36,785 bases of DNA from Methanosarcina sp. KYL-1 (GCF_024372725.1 NZ_VOUA01000035.1:1-36785); one strand, 5' to 3'. Positions 1 to 8,396 are shown, counted from the stretch's first letter. Notes: a model not told the origin generated them from the letters alone. Numbers and translations are program-made.

Positions 1-31
1 TCACTTTGCATATATATAAACGTCTTTGAAC

Positions 32-215
32 AATTGATAGAAAGTTAATCAATTGTAGTATCGGGAAGTTGACGGCTTTCATCCCCCACCTGTCGGGCTA
101 CGCCCTCCGAGGAAGGGGACTTCCCGCCTTAGAGTTAAAATTGATGCGATTTAACTTTGCAAACGGGAAGTCCCCTTCCTCGACTCTGAAGGAGGCAGGG
201 AGGGGTAGTTAACTT
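32..215. repeat. Palindromic MITE-like element with nested inverted repeats
   Basis: A perfect 19-bp inverted repeat (arms 108-126 and 164-182) encloses a second inverted pair (AGTTAAA near 132-138 and TTTAACT near 150-156). Outside the arms, 67-107 and 183-213 are imperfect complements (GTTGAC/GTTAAC ends and C-rich/G-rich blocks). A separate small palindrome (CAATTGAT/ATCAATTG) sits at 32-56. The block is GC-richer than its flanks and has no open reading frame. It could be a non-autonomous transposon relic, such as an IS200/IS605-type end or a MITE, or a folded RNA. No transposase or clear target duplication is visible. Confidence 0.6.
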
Positions 216-232
216 TGGCAATGACTATAAAA

Positions 233-277
233 TGATAGCTCTAAAACAGATGGCTCTAAAACAGATGGCTCTGAATA
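233..277. repeat. 15-bp tandem repeat, 3 copies
   Basis: Three near-identical 15-bp units (GATGGCTCTAAAACA type) sit just downstream of the palindromic element. The stretch 278-447 holds nothing else I can support. Confidence 0.85.
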
Positions 278-447
278 AATCTTAGAAAAGTTCACGGAAA
301 CAGGTTTCTGGGAAAAGTTTCTGGAAAGAGCTTCTGAAAAAAAGGTAGTTTTTGGTAAAATTCCAGTATCTCTCTCGTTCTCCCTTTTTGCCTTCTTTTC
401 CCTTTATTCGGAGAAGGCCTGAATGTTTTATTTGTTCCCGCTCGAAT

Positions 448-600
448 TCATTCCTTCTCGACTTTGATGGAAATTTCCTTCCATTCATTGTCAATGGTGT
501 GGAGAGTTTCTACCATTGCCTGGATGACGTTTCCTACGATTTTCTGGACAAAGTCGTTCATGGGGATTTTCCTGCCGTCTACCGTAAGTTCGATTTTCAC
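448..600 (-). CDS. Small conserved-looking protein (50 aa) downstream of moaA
   Basis: This short frame starts with GTG at 600, preceded by an excellent ribosome site (AGGAGG, about 8 nt upstream), and ends with TGA at 448-450. The product begins MKIELTVDGRKIPMNDFVQ and continues into an amphipathic helix with a charged end (KEISIKVEKE). It looks like a compact strand-turn-helix protein without membrane segments. It lies 47 nt after the moaA stop on the same strand, so it is probably co-transcribed. I do not recognise a family. Evidence for a gene is the strong ribosome site, protein-like codon use and position; function is unknown. Confidence 0.7.
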   Translation of the reverse strand: MKIELTVDGRKIPMNDFVQKIVGNVIQAMVETLHTIDNEWKEISIKVEKE

Positions 601-612
601 TTCTCTTCCTCC

Positions 613-642
613 TGATTGTATGTTTCCTGATCGTATGTTTCC
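613..642. repeat. 15-bp direct duplication between moaA and its small neighbour
   Basis: Two copies of a 15-bp unit (TGATTGTATGTTTCC and one variant) lie between the moaA stop and the ribosome site of the 50-aa gene. Confidence 0.85.
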
Positions 643-647
643 TTATT

Positions 648-1652
648 TTATTTTTCTTCTTTTTCAAGCCCGGTAATTGGAGTGCAATAGGGCTTTCGCC
701 GGCTTACCGCAAGCCTGAGCAGTTTTTCTATCTCTTCCGGGCTTTTTGCTTCCCGGACGTCTACATGGTTGTTGCTCACCAGCAGGCAGGGCTTGAATTT
801 CCCGTCGGCTGTGACCCTGAGCCTGCTGCAGTGGGCGCAGAACTCCGAGTTGTCCATGGGGCGCACGAACTCCACTTCCACGCCGTCGATTATATACTTT
901 TTCCGGTGGTGAAGGTGCCGGACCCTTACCTCACTCGCCCTCTTTTCCAGTTTTTCTTCAAGGGCCCGGGAGTCGATCATGTATTCCGAAAGCCGGGGGT
1001 CGATGTTCATGAGTTCGATAAGCTGCAGGATAACTTTTCCTTCATAAGGCCGGATGAAGTCCATCATGGCATCGATTTCGTTGTCGTTTATGCCTTTGAG
1101 GAGCACCATGTTCAGCTTTACCGGGGTCAGGCCGGCTTCAACTGCGCTGTCGATGCCTTTAATAACCTTTTCAAGAGAGCCCCGGGGGGCTCCGGTAATC
1201 TCTTCGTACTTTTCAGGGTTAAGGGAGTCCAGGCTTACGTTTACCCTGTCCAGGCCCGCGGCTTTCAGGGCCTTTGCTCTTTTTTCAAGCAGGATGCCGT
1301 TTGTGGTTGCCGAGACTTCTTTAAGAGGGGGGAGGCAGGCCAGGATGTCTTCAAAGTCTTTCCGGAAGAGCGGCTCTCCTCCCGAGAACTTTACCTTACG
1401 GACTCCGAATTTCGCAGCTTCCCGGACAATGCCGCAGATAAGTTCCGGGCTCATCTCATGCCCGACGGGGCCGCAGGTGCAGCAGTCTGCCCCTTCATTG
1501 TGGCAGTACATACAGGAAAGGTTGCACCTGTCCGTGATGGATATGCGAAGCCCTGTAACTTTACGCCCGTAAGGGTCCACAAGGGCGTTTCCTTCTTGTT
1601 TCCTCCCTTTTTCTGTCGGAAGTCGTGAGCTCCCTGAAATATTGTCTTTCAT
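648..1652 (-). CDS. moaA: GTP 3',8-cyclase (molybdenum cofactor biosynthesis protein A)
   Basis: A radical SAM enzyme making the first step of molybdopterin synthesis from GTP, needed for molybdenum or tungsten enzymes such as formylmethanofuran dehydrogenase. The N-terminal SAM-cluster motif is CNLSCMYC (Cys43, 47, 50), with a GGEP box following (KFSGGEPLFRKDF). The C-terminal second-cluster motif is CAHCSRLRVTADGKFKPCL. The 334-aa length is normal. The bacterial C-terminal Gly-Gly tail is absent; the protein ends in GLEKEEK. The start at 1652 has AGGA 6-7 nt upstream. A TATA-like sequence at 1665-1675 is rather close to this start, so the exact promoter is uncertain. The 50-aa gene follows downstream. 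Confidence 0.93.
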   Translation of the reverse strand: MKDNISGSSRLPTEKGRKQEGNALVDPYGRKVTGLRISITDRCNLSCMYCHNEGADCCTCGPVGHEMSPELICGIVREAAKFGVRKVKFSGGEPLFRKDFEDILACLPPLKEVSATTNGILLEKRAKALKAAGLDRVNVSLDSLNPEKYEEITGAPRGSLEKVIKGIDSAVEAGLTPVKLNMVLLKGINDNEIDAMMDFIRPYEGKVILQLIELMNIDPRLSEYMIDSRALEEKLEKRASEVRVRHLHHRKKYIIDGVEVEFVRPMDNSEFCAHCSRLRVTADGKFKPCLLVSNNHVDVREAKSPEEIEKLLRLAVSRRKPYCTPITGLEKEEK

Positions 1653-2096
1653 GTTTCCTGATTCAATTTATATAATTTAGGTAATAATATTTTTTGGTAG
1701 CGTTCTGGTATGCTTGCCTTGCGTGATTAAAAAATATCCGCCTAAAAATAATTTTTGCTTACCGATATGTTCCAGTTACTATAATACCTAATTGCAGCTA
1801 GTATAAATTGATAGCGCAGATCCTCAGAAAATAAGTAAAATAAAATTCTCCAAATTAGGGTTTAAAAGTTTCTTGATGGTTATTTGAAGGCTATTTGAAT
1901 GGTCATTTGACGGCTTTTTAAAGACTTTTTGGTGGCAATTTGAAGGTTATTTGAAGCCCGTTTGGAGGCCATTTGACGTCTATTTATTAACCCGCTTATT
2001 AACCCGCTGGAATTGCCCTCCTTCTTCCGGTAAGCGGTTGCTGTCCTCCTTAAACCAGCCGAATTAATATATATTAATCTGTACAATAGTTAACAA
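1653..2096. other. Divergent intergenic region between moaA and cfbB
   Basis: An AT-rich spacer of 444 bases between divergent genes. Positions 1865-1975 hold a degenerate repeat built from ATTTGAAGG/ATTTGACGG words about 10-15 bp apart, then a doubled TTATTAACCCGC at about 1984-2005. No RNA gene or open frame could be supported. The cfbB TATA box is at its right end. Confidence 0.7.
2064..2076 (+). promoter_or_regulatory. TATA box of cfbB, predicted leaderless
   Basis: The sequence TTAATATATATTA is centred about 27 nt upstream of the ATG at 2097, the usual archaeal TATA-to-start-site distance. No Shine-Dalgarno sequence lies in between, so transcription should begin at or next to the start codon. 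Confidence 0.6.
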
Positions 2097-3416
2097 ATGA
2101 CAAAAGGAATACTTATCGCAGGAACCCATAGCGGGGTTGGAAAAACAACAGTCTCCATGGGTATTATGGCTGCCCTCAAGCACAGGCAGCTTAAGGTCCA
2201 GCCGTACAAGGTCGGCCCGGACTACATCGACCCTTCTCATCATACTGCCATTTGCGGGCGCCCTTCCAGGAACCTTGACACCTACATGATGGGCGCCGAG
2301 GAGGTCAGAATGACCGTAGCCCGGACTTCAGCAGATGCCGATATCGCAGTAGTCGAAGGTGTCATGGGGCTCTTTGACGGGATCGATTCCACGGAAGTTG
2401 CAAGCTCGGCACATGTTGCAAAGACCCTTGACTTGCCTGTCATCCTGGTTATAAACGTACACGGTATGTCCCGGAGTGCTGCAGCCATTCTAAAAGGCTA
2501 TTCCGAATTCGACCCCGAAGTCAGGGTCGCAGGCGTAGTCCTGAACCAGGTAGGAAGCCCGCGGCACGCAGAGCTCATTAAAAATTCCCTTCCCGGAAAC
2601 ATCCCTATAGTCGGGATGATTCCAAGGAGAAAGGATATTGAAGTCCCCTCCAGGCATCTCGGGCTGTACATGGCCCATGAAAAGGATTATAATACTGCGG
2701 AAATGGCAGCATTCATCGAGGAAAATGTTGACCTTGATGCAATTCTCGAACTTGCGGAACCCTGTTCTGTCCCCGAATACAGGGAAACCCCCGAGACCGG
2801 AACCGATCTCAAAGTAGGGATTGCCCTTGATCCTGCATTTTGCTTCTACTACCGGGACATGTTCGATGCCTTCAGGAACACCGGAGCCGAAGTGGTGTTT
2901 TTCAGCCCCATGGAAGGCGAACTTCCGGACGTTGACGGGATCTACCTCGGAGGCGGCTACCCCGAACTCTACGCCGAAACCCTTGAAACTTCCGGGACCA
3001 CCCGGAAATTGAAAGGTCTTTCAACCGACGGCCTGCCCATTTATGCGGAATGCGGAGGCCTCCTTTACCTCTGCGGGACCTATGAGGTGGACGGCCGGAC
3101 CTACAAACTGGCTGATGTCGTACCCGCAAACACCCGCATGACAGACAGGCTGAAAGCTCTCGGCTACACCGAAGCCCGCCCCCTGGACAAAAACTTCTGC
3201 TCCCATACCATCAGGGGCCACGAGTTCCACTACTCCCTCACGGAATGCGACCGGGATGCGAGGTTTGCATACGAAATGCTCCGCGGAAAAGGTATTCAGG
3301 ACGGTTTTGACGGCCTTATGGAACACAACACCCTTGCCGGGTACATGCACTCCCACCCCGCAACCTTCCCCGTAGAAAAGTTCGTGGAAAAGTGCAGGGA
3401 ATACAGAAGAAAGTAA
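2097..3416 (+). CDS. cfbB: Cobyrinate / Ni-sirohydrochlorin a,c-diamide synthase
   Basis: This ATP- and glutamine-dependent amidase converts the a and c acetate side chains of a tetrapyrrole to amides. In methanogens the CbiA/CfbB family is assigned to both cobamide synthesis and coenzyme F430 synthesis (Ni-sirohydrochlorin). The N-terminal half has a P-loop (GTHSGVGKTT, residues 9-18) and the dethiobiotin-synthetase-like motif KVGPDYIDPSHH. The C-terminal half is a class I glutamine amidotransferase with nucleophile Cys319 in AECGG and a GHEFHYS motif. Its 439 aa is normal. It stands alone here, away from other cfb genes. The choice between cobamide and F430 roles cannot be made from sequence alone. 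Confidence 0.88.
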   Translation: MTKGILIAGTHSGVGKTTVSMGIMAALKHRQLKVQPYKVGPDYIDPSHHTAICGRPSRNLDTYMMGAEEVRMTVARTSADADIAVVEGVMGLFDGIDSTEVASSAHVAKTLDLPVILVINVHGMSRSAAAILKGYSEFDPEVRVAGVVLNQVGSPRHAELIKNSLPGNIPIVGMIPRRKDIEVPSRHLGLYMAHEKDYNTAEMAAFIEENVDLDAILELAEPCSVPEYRETPETGTDLKVGIALDPAFCFYYRDMFDAFRNTGAEVVFFSPMEGELPDVDGIYLGGGYPELYAETLETSGTTRKLKGLSTDGLPIYAECGGLLYLCGTYEVDGRTYKLADVVPANTRMTDRLKALGYTEARPLDKNFCSHTIRGHEFHYSLTECDRDARFAYEMLRGKGIQDGFDGLMEHNTLAGYMHSHPATFPVEKFVEKCREYRRK

Positions 3417-3425
3417 GAAAGTGGT

Positions 3426-3505
3426 AAGACTGTAGAAAGGCAAGACTGTAGAAAGGCAAGACTGTATAAAGGTAAGACTGTATAAAGGTAAGACTGTAGA
3501 AAGGT
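3426..3505. repeat. 16-bp tandem repeat, 5 copies
   Basis: Five 16-bp units (AAGACTGTAGAAAGGC and variants) start 9 nt after the cfbB stop codon and fill the spacer before the convergent priL end. Confidence 0.93.
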
Positions 3506-3542
3506 AAAAATCAGTCCGGTTCCCGGGAAATCATCTGTCTTT

Positions 3543-4616
3543 TCAGGATTTTTCCAGCCCTTTTTCTAGCCCTTTCTCCTGTGCCTTTTCCCGCTCTTTT
3601 TCTTTGTCCCTGTTTTTGAAGTAGACTTTTTTCTCGTAATACCCGAGAGGGTGGCTGATCGTTGCGCAGAGCCCGTCCTTTCCGATGCAGTTCCCGTAGG
3701 TCCGCATGGTGTCGCAGGCCGGGGGCTTATAGGTGTTGCCGGTGGCTCCGGCGATGTGCTCGATCTGGTAGAGGGTTTTTTCTGCGTCAAAGTCAGGGGA
3801 GACATTGAAGAGGTTCAGGATTTCGTCTACGGACATCCCCACGCTGAGCAGGAAGGAAGTCATGGCAAAACGCATGGAATGGGCCAGGTTCACCCCGCCC
3901 TGCACGTTTGCCAGGGCATGGGAGATACAGGGGGGAAAGAGTTCGGGCTCCACTATCCCGAAATCCGTTGCCCCGAATTTTTTCTTCTGGACCTCAAACT
4001 GTTCTTTTATCTCGGCAACGTAAGGGGCACAGAACTCCGAGACTTCTTCAGGGATTTCGGGAATGGGGAAGGACTGTTCGATCCGTTCCCTGACGGCTTC
4101 CTGAAGCAGCCTTGCAAACTCCTCCCTGGAAATCCTGACCCTGCCGGCCCGGAGCTGGCGGTTTGTCAGTTTCCAGGCAGGCTCCTTCAGGGAATTTGAA
4201 AAGCGGATGTAGTCCGTAAAATGCATGCTGAAATAGGAGTCTCTGGCTTCTGCGGAGATCCCGAAATCTTCTCCGAAAGTGAGCAGAAAATCCGGGGTTT
4301 CGGTTCTCAGGAGAGTGTAGGCAGCTTTTGCTTCTGCCAGAGAGTAGCGCCGGGTAAAGAGCTGGTCGTCCACACAGGCAACCAGCATCCTGGCAAAAGG
4401 ATAAGAAAGGAGTTCCGAAAGGACCTGGACTTCTCCGGAAAGAGGGCTTTTTTTAATCTCTCCTTCCAGGGCTTCCCTGACTCTTTCGACCCCCCGGGCT
4501 CTTGCAGTCCGGTAAGCCCGGGAATTGAGCAGGCCTTCAAGGGAAATGCCCAGGTGTTCGACGTGGGCAGATGCTTCTGATAAGAATGGGTAAAGCGCTA
4601 GCTTTTCAGCTTCCAT
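3543..4616 (-). CDS. priL: DNA primase large subunit PriL
   Basis: The regulatory Fe-S subunit of the archaeal/eukaryotic-type DNA primase, which with PriS makes primers for replication. The C-terminal domain carries conserved cysteines for a [4Fe-4S] cluster: FPPCISH, then PPACDTMRTYGNCIGKDGLC, followed by HPLGYY. The N-terminal part is helical, as expected. The C terminus ends in a charged tail (KEKEREKAQEKGLEKGLEKS) made of short internal repeats, probably dispensable. Start is ATG at 4616, 6 nt after the PCNA stop, so pcn-priL form one transcription unit. Length 357 aa is normal. Confidence 0.93.
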   Translation of the reverse strand: MEAEKLALYPFLSEASAHVEHLGISLEGLLNSRAYRTARARGVERVREALEGEIKKSPLSGEVQVLSELLSYPFARMLVACVDDQLFTRRYSLAEAKAAYTLLRTETPDFLLTFGEDFGISAEARDSYFSMHFTDYIRFSNSLKEPAWKLTNRQLRAGRVRISREEFARLLQEAVRERIEQSFPIPEIPEEVSEFCAPYVAEIKEQFEVQKKKFGATDFGIVEPELFPPCISHALANVQGGVNLAHSMRFAMTSFLLSVGMSVDEILNLFNVSPDFDAEKTLYQIEHIAGATGNTYKPPACDTMRTYGNCIGKDGLCATISHPLGYYEKKVYFKNRDKEKEREKAQEKGLEKGLEKS

Positions 4617-4622
4617 ATCCCA

Positions 4623-5360
4623 TTAGTCCGACTCGATTCTCGGGGCAAGGAGATAGGAAATTCTTCCTGCACCGTTTGCGATTTCGAAATCAATCAGGAC
4701 GGGGAAGTCTCTTCCGAGGGAGAGGACGACTTCATTGACCTTGTTTGTGGGTTTGACTATGTCAGTCAGGTAGTCCAGGGAGAAAAGGGAGCATGCGTCT
4801 CCGGATTTCAGGTCGATAAGCTGGTCTCTGCCCATCTCCAGGCGGACCTGGTCGGTATCGCCTTTTGCTTCCATGTAGAAAGTGTCCCCTGAAACTCCCA
4901 TGAGCAGGTGGTCGCTGATCTTTTCTGCAGCTTTCACTGCACGCCTCAGGTCTGCCCCGTTCATGACGACTTTTGCAGGCAGCTCAAGCTGGGGGACCCT
5001 GGGCTCGGCTCTTATAGTGGAGGGGTCGAGGATGGAAAGGGTATAGGACAGCCCGCCTACATCGATCAGGAGTTTCTGGCTTTTCTCTTCAAGTTCCATC
5101 CTGACTGTATCGGTCTTTTCCGCAATCCCCAGCAAGTCCGTGATCTTGTTCAGGTCGATTCCGATTTCACACTCGTCCGCGCTGTATTCCTCAAAAGCTG
5201 CTGATCCAAGCTCAAAGATCCCCATTGCGACGTTGGCAGGGTCAACCGCTTTTACTGAAATGCCTTCCGGGTTGATCTTGAACCTAACTTCATCTACAAT
5301 TACAGCCAGTGCGGCAATCGAGTCTTTCAGAAGCTCTGCATTAATCGCTGCCTTGAACAT
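4623..5360 (-). CDS. pcn: DNA polymerase sliding clamp (PCNA)
   Basis: A homotrimeric ring that tethers replicative polymerase and other enzymes to DNA. At 245 aa it is full length, with the two-fold repeated clamp domain. Typical blocks include the N-terminal FKAAINAELLKDSIAAL, KAVDPANVAMGIFEL, and the C-terminal LLAPRIESD. The start is ATG at 5360 with GGAG at a normal distance upstream. It is followed after 6 nt by priL, giving a replication operon. The clamp loader subunit of this window (32745-33770) would act on it. Confidence 0.96.
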   Translation of the reverse strand: MFKAAINAELLKDSIAALAVIVDEVRFKINPEGISVKAVDPANVAMGIFELGSAAFEEYSADECEIGIDLNKITDLLGIAEKTDTVRMELEEKSQKLLIDVGGLSYTLSILDPSTIRAEPRVPQLELPAKVVMNGADLRRAVKAAEKISDHLLMGVSGDTFYMEAKGDTDQVRLEMGRDQLIDLKSGDACSLFSLDYLTDIVKPTNKVNEVVLSLGRDFPVLIDFEIANGAGRISYLLAPRIESD

Positions 5361-5662
5361 ATTTCTTCTCCGTTAAATAAATTTGAATCTTAAACTCCTT
5401 ATTGACCCTCGAGATATATAAATTTCTTTATAGATCCGGGAGCTTTCGGCCTGTTTCAAAGGGAAACTTCCGAATCGGGGTAAACAGCCGTCTGGAATCT
5501 TGAAAAATCATTAGATTCAAAGTCCCGGCAAGTATATAAAGCTTGGTCAGAAAACCGGAAGGCTTCAGGCTCTACCTGAAGCAGGAAAGAAGCTCTGGGG
5601 CCTAAAACTCAATTTTTCGGTAAAGTAATCCTTACAGGTATCCGGGAAACGGGAAAAGGTGT
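5361..5662 (-). promoter_or_regulatory. Intergenic region with the pcn promoter and a possible tfs terminator
   Basis: On the minus strand a TATA box at 5413-5424 (TTTATATATC) is placed for transcription starting about 30 nt before pcn. A second TATA-like sequence lies at 5532-5542. A perfect 8-bp inverted repeat (GCTTCAGG/CCTGAAGC, 5562-5569 and 5575-5582) lies about 80 nt beyond the tfs stop and could end that transcript. No gene is seen in this stretch. Confidence 0.55.
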
Positions 5663-5977
5663 TCAGTCGTATTCTCTCCAGGTGAACCCGCATTTTGTGC
5701 ACTTGAAGAAGCGAGTCTCGGACTCATCCGCAGACCTGAGCTGCCTGAGCCACCAGGCCGCAGTGTTGTTTCCGCATTCCGGGCATTTTACATTTGTTGT
5801 GGGCAGGCCTGAAGTCTGTTCGCCTTCCAGGACCACAACTTCATGATCATCGATCTTAGCTTTGGAAACAAAAGCCTCTGCATTTTTTTCAATCGGTAAT
5901 GTGTGGCCGCATTTTCTGCACTGTAAATTACCATTTTTAGGAAACATCATACTTTTGCATTTGGGACAAAACTGCAT
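5663..5977 (-). CDS. tfs: Transcription factor S (TFIIS/RPB9-like cleavage factor)
   Basis: A small RNA polymerase-associated factor that stimulates transcript cleavage in backtracked complexes. Two zinc ribbons are visible: N-terminal CPKCKSMMFP...CRKCG and C-terminal CPECGNNTAAWW...CTKCG. The acidic pair of the cleavage loop is present (RSADESETRFFKC). I start it at ATG 5977 (MQFCPKCK), because AGTGAT lies just upstream and family members begin there; an upstream in-frame ATG at 5998 would add seven residues. The start lies inside the nudix gene, overlapping its end by 41 nt, which suggests coupled expression. Confidence 0.93.
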   Translation of the reverse strand: MQFCPKCKSMMFPKNGNLQCRKCGHTLPIEKNAEAFVSKAKIDDHEVVVLEGEQTSGLPTTNVKCPECGNNTAAWWLRQLRSADESETRFFKCTKCGFTWREYD

Positions 5978-6371
5978 TAATATCACTTTTTGCGTCATTT
6001 ATCATTTTATTATGGTCAAAAGCCAGTTCAGGAATGGAATCAAACTCAAAAAGTTCAGCGGCAGCGGCGTCAGAACCTGATTTTAATTCCCCTTCTCCTT
6101 TTGCAAGGTAGCATACCGATACAGTATGCCTTCGCGGGTCGCGTCCCGGGTCGGAATACACCCCGATTAACTTAATAATCTCTACAGAAAGCCCGGTTTC
6201 TTCAAAAGCTTCTCTGGAAGCCGCCCTTTCGGTGCTTTCCCCTATCTCCACAAAGCCGCCAGGAAGGGCAAATTTCCCCTGATACGGGGGATTCTTTCTC
6301 TTCACAAGAACAAGCCTGTTTTTAAAGAGGATAACGGTATCAACGGTTAAGCTGGGGGTGTGAGGTCTCAT
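5937..6371 (-). CDS. NUDIX hydrolase
   Basis: A 144-aa member of the NUDIX pyrophosphohydrolase family, probably acting on a nucleoside diphosphate derivative such as ADP-ribose. The NUDIX box is complete (GGFVEIGESTERAASREAFEETGL, given here as the pattern Gx5Ex7REUxEExGU), starting at about residue 39. The N terminus (PSLTVDTVILFKNRLVLVKR) is the usual first strand of the fold. Substrate cannot be told from sequence. The gene ends 41 nt inside the tfs gene, so the two are likely one transcript. An AT-rich TATA-like sequence lies at 6468-6480, implying a leader near 75 nt. Confidence 0.88.
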   Translation of the reverse strand: MRPHTPSLTVDTVILFKNRLVLVKRKNPPYQGKFALPGGFVEIGESTERAASREAFEETGLSVEIIKLIGVYSDPGRDPRRHTVSVCYLAKGEGELKSGSDAAAAELFEFDSIPELAFDHNKMINDAKSDINAVLSQMQKYDVS

Positions 6372-6708
6372 AAAACGCCTTCGTGACTCACTTTCCTGGA
6401 TATGTCCTTTCCGCTGTCAATCTCCTTTCCGAACTGTGGCTTTTTCCGGCAGGAATGCCAGAGTAAAATAATATATTATTATTGTACTTAATGTAGAAAC
6501 TCGTTATCGTATTTCAATTATTCTTCTCGTTTTTTTCTTGCTGTGAGCCAGATTTCCCTCTCAAGCAAAAAAGTTTCTTACACAATAGTTGCACTTAAAG
6601 CTTTCTCTTTTTTCAATAATGAAGGGCTTTTTCGTTTTTCTTCATCAGAGTTCTTTCTTCTTCCGGGAGACCTTTCTAATAAATGGAAATCTTCCTGTAA
6701 TCCGTATC

Positions 6709-6822
6709 AATCCGGTATTTTTCTATTCATATAATCCGGTATTTTTCTATTCATATAATCCGGTATTTTTCTATTCATATAATCCGGTATTTTTCTATTC
6801 ATATAATCCGGTATTTTTCTAT
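6709..6822. repeat. 24-bp tandem repeat, about 4.75 copies
   Basis: The unit begins AATCCGGTATTTTTCTATTC and is 24 bp long. Copies start at 6709, 6733, 6757, 6781 and 6805 and are essentially identical, so the array is recent or kept homogeneous. Confidence 0.97.
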
Positions 6823-7455
6823 AATAGAAATCTATATCATATTTACCCGGTGCTAAACCCTATCAAAAGTTCGTTCCGAATGTTTGTCTGCTCATGTGCT
6901 TATCCGGATATGTTTCCGATCCGGCTCATATCGAACTGCTATGTGCTCATGTGTTTCGAGACCTGTGTCTGACCGCCCCTCTATCAGGTGACTTTGTGCT
7001 CATGTGTTTATCCCTGCCTTCTGGTCTGTAATAACTCTGGTATCGGGCATCTGGAAAACGGGATACATAAGTTCTGGCCTCATGGGTCCGGTCACATGAG
7101 TCATTCCCCTGAGCGTATGACAGAAACTGCTATGGAAACCTATTAATCATTTTAGAGGATTTCATGTGTTGATTTCTGAAAATTTAAAAACGTCGTGGAA
7201 TTTTTTCGGGCAGTTCTCCTTAAAGGAAACATAATTCCCCGGAAAAATACGGTCCTCTCTAAAAATGAGTAAATCTAAAAGGAAATAATAAAATAAGCCC
7301 AGTACTTTGAAAGATAATGATGATAAACTCTGAAGAAGTAATAACTAAATTCAGGCAAACCCGAAACCTGGTATCAAGCAGGAAATGAATTCGATCTAAG
7401 CTGAAAGCGAGAAACAGGCAAGCTGCCTGAGCCTCAAAAAGAAAAAGAATAATAG

Positions 7456-7499
7456 ATACGGAACATAGTTTTGTCATACATACGGAACATAGTTTTGTC
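7456..7499 (+). promoter_or_regulatory. Two 20-bp direct repeats upstream of artA
   Basis: The sequence ATACGGAACATAGTTTTGTC occurs identically at 7456-7475 and 7480-7499, 24 bp apart, ending 25 nt before the artA start codon. The position suits an operator or a leader element; it may equally be one more tandem duplication of the kind common in this window. Confidence 0.5.
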
Positions 7500-7524
7500 C
7501 GGGCAAAAAAAAGGTGCATGAAAA

Positions 7525-8391
7525 ATGATCGAAAATGTGCTCTGGCTCGCACTCGGGTTAATGGTTGCGTCATCCATCATCCCTCAGTCAATCGGGATGC
7601 GCAAACTTATTGGAGGGATAGGATGGAGTATGTTCTCCATCCACTGGGGTTACCAGCCTCTCCATTACATTGAGATCGGGGACTATGCCAATGTGCTGTT
7701 GACCATTGCGTTTGCCCTGTTCTGTTTGCTTGTGGCGTTTATCATGCTCAGGGAGTACAGGGAAGGCCCGATTAAGGTCGGAAATGAGGAGAAAACACCC
7801 CCGGAAATTTCAGGTCAGGGCACGAAGGCCTCGACGGATATAACCTCCATGCTTACCAGTGCTACGGCCCTGGGAGCCCTTGTGTATTTCCCGTTTGCTA
7901 ATTTCTCTTACCTGAACACCTGGATCATCGGCGAAGTTACCTCCCAGGTTGTTTGGGTCCTCCAGTACTTTGACATCCCGGCATATCTGAAGGCATGGAA
8001 TATGATAACCCTGAACGGCTACACGGTAGAAATTATCCTTGCCTGCACTGCCATCGAAAGTATTGCCCTTTTCATGGGGCTCATAGGTTCGGTAAAGGCT
8101 CCCCTCAGGCGCCTGGGTGCGGCCTTCCTTGTATCCGTGCCCGTAATCTACATACTCAACCTGATCAGGGACGTTTTTGTGGTGATGGCCTACGGAGGAC
8201 AGTGGTTTGGTGCCGATAGTTTCATGATTGCACATAACTATATCGCCAAGGCCGGTTCAGGGGTAGCCCTCTTTATGATTTCGTATGCAGTACTCCGAAT
8301 TCTTCCGGAACTGCTGGAGATGATCGACGGTTTGTGGGTTATACTCTCCGAAGAAGTGAAGAATCTATTGTACAGATTTGCGGGTGATTAA
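7525..8391 (+). CDS. artA: Archaeosortase (exosortase-family transpeptidase), ArtA-like
   Basis: A multi-pass membrane cysteine protease/transpeptidase that recognises C-terminal sorting signals of exported proteins (PGF-CTERM type for ArtA), removes the tail and passes the protein to a lipid. The 288-aa product has many hydrophobic segments and the family triad in order: Cys174 in EIILACTAIES, Arg215 in ILNLIRDVF, His237 in IAHNYIAKAGSG. The start ATG at 7525 has AGGTG about 9 nt upstream. Five nucleotides after its stop comes archaetidylserine decarboxylase, then archaetidylserine synthase. That association supports lipid attachment as the shared role. Assignment to the PGF-CTERM subtype is inferred; no substrate gene is in the window. 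Confidence 0.87.
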   Translation: MIENVLWLALGLMVASSIIPQSIGMRKLIGGIGWSMFSIHWGYQPLHYIEIGDYANVLLTIAFALFCLLVAFIMLREYREGPIKVGNEEKTPPEISGQGTKASTDITSMLTSATALGALVYFPFANFSYLNTWIIGEVTSQVVWVLQYFDIPAYLKAWNMITLNGYTVEIILACTAIESIALFMGLIGSVKAPLRRLGAAFLVSVPVIYILNLIRDVFVVMAYGGQWFGADSFMIAHNYIAKAGSGVALFMISYAVLRILPELLEMIDGLWVILSEEVKNLLYRFAGD

Positions 8392-8396
8392 GGTCC

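Larger units (their letters stand above)
6372..7524. other. 1.15-kb spacer without convincing genes
   Basis: The largest gap in the window. It holds the nudix promoter region, a 24-bp tandem array (6709-6822), several copies of a TGCTCATGTG word between 6890 and 7010, and two 20-bp direct repeats just before artA. Open frames across the array only translate the repeat (an 8-residue NPVFFYSY cycle). I see no RNA gene I can defend. Confidence 0.7.

Noticed and set aside
765-1628. 287-aa plus-strand frame over moaA
   Set aside because: It is the antisense shadow of moaA, which has full family motifs on the minus strand.
1653-2096. Cobalamin riboswitch before cfbB
   Set aside because: No B12-box-like sequence is visible, and cfbB appears leaderless.
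6589-6972. 127-aa plus-strand frame with NPVFFYSY repeats
   Set aside because: Only the translation of the 24-bp array, kept open because 24 is a multiple of 3; no ribosome site or domain.
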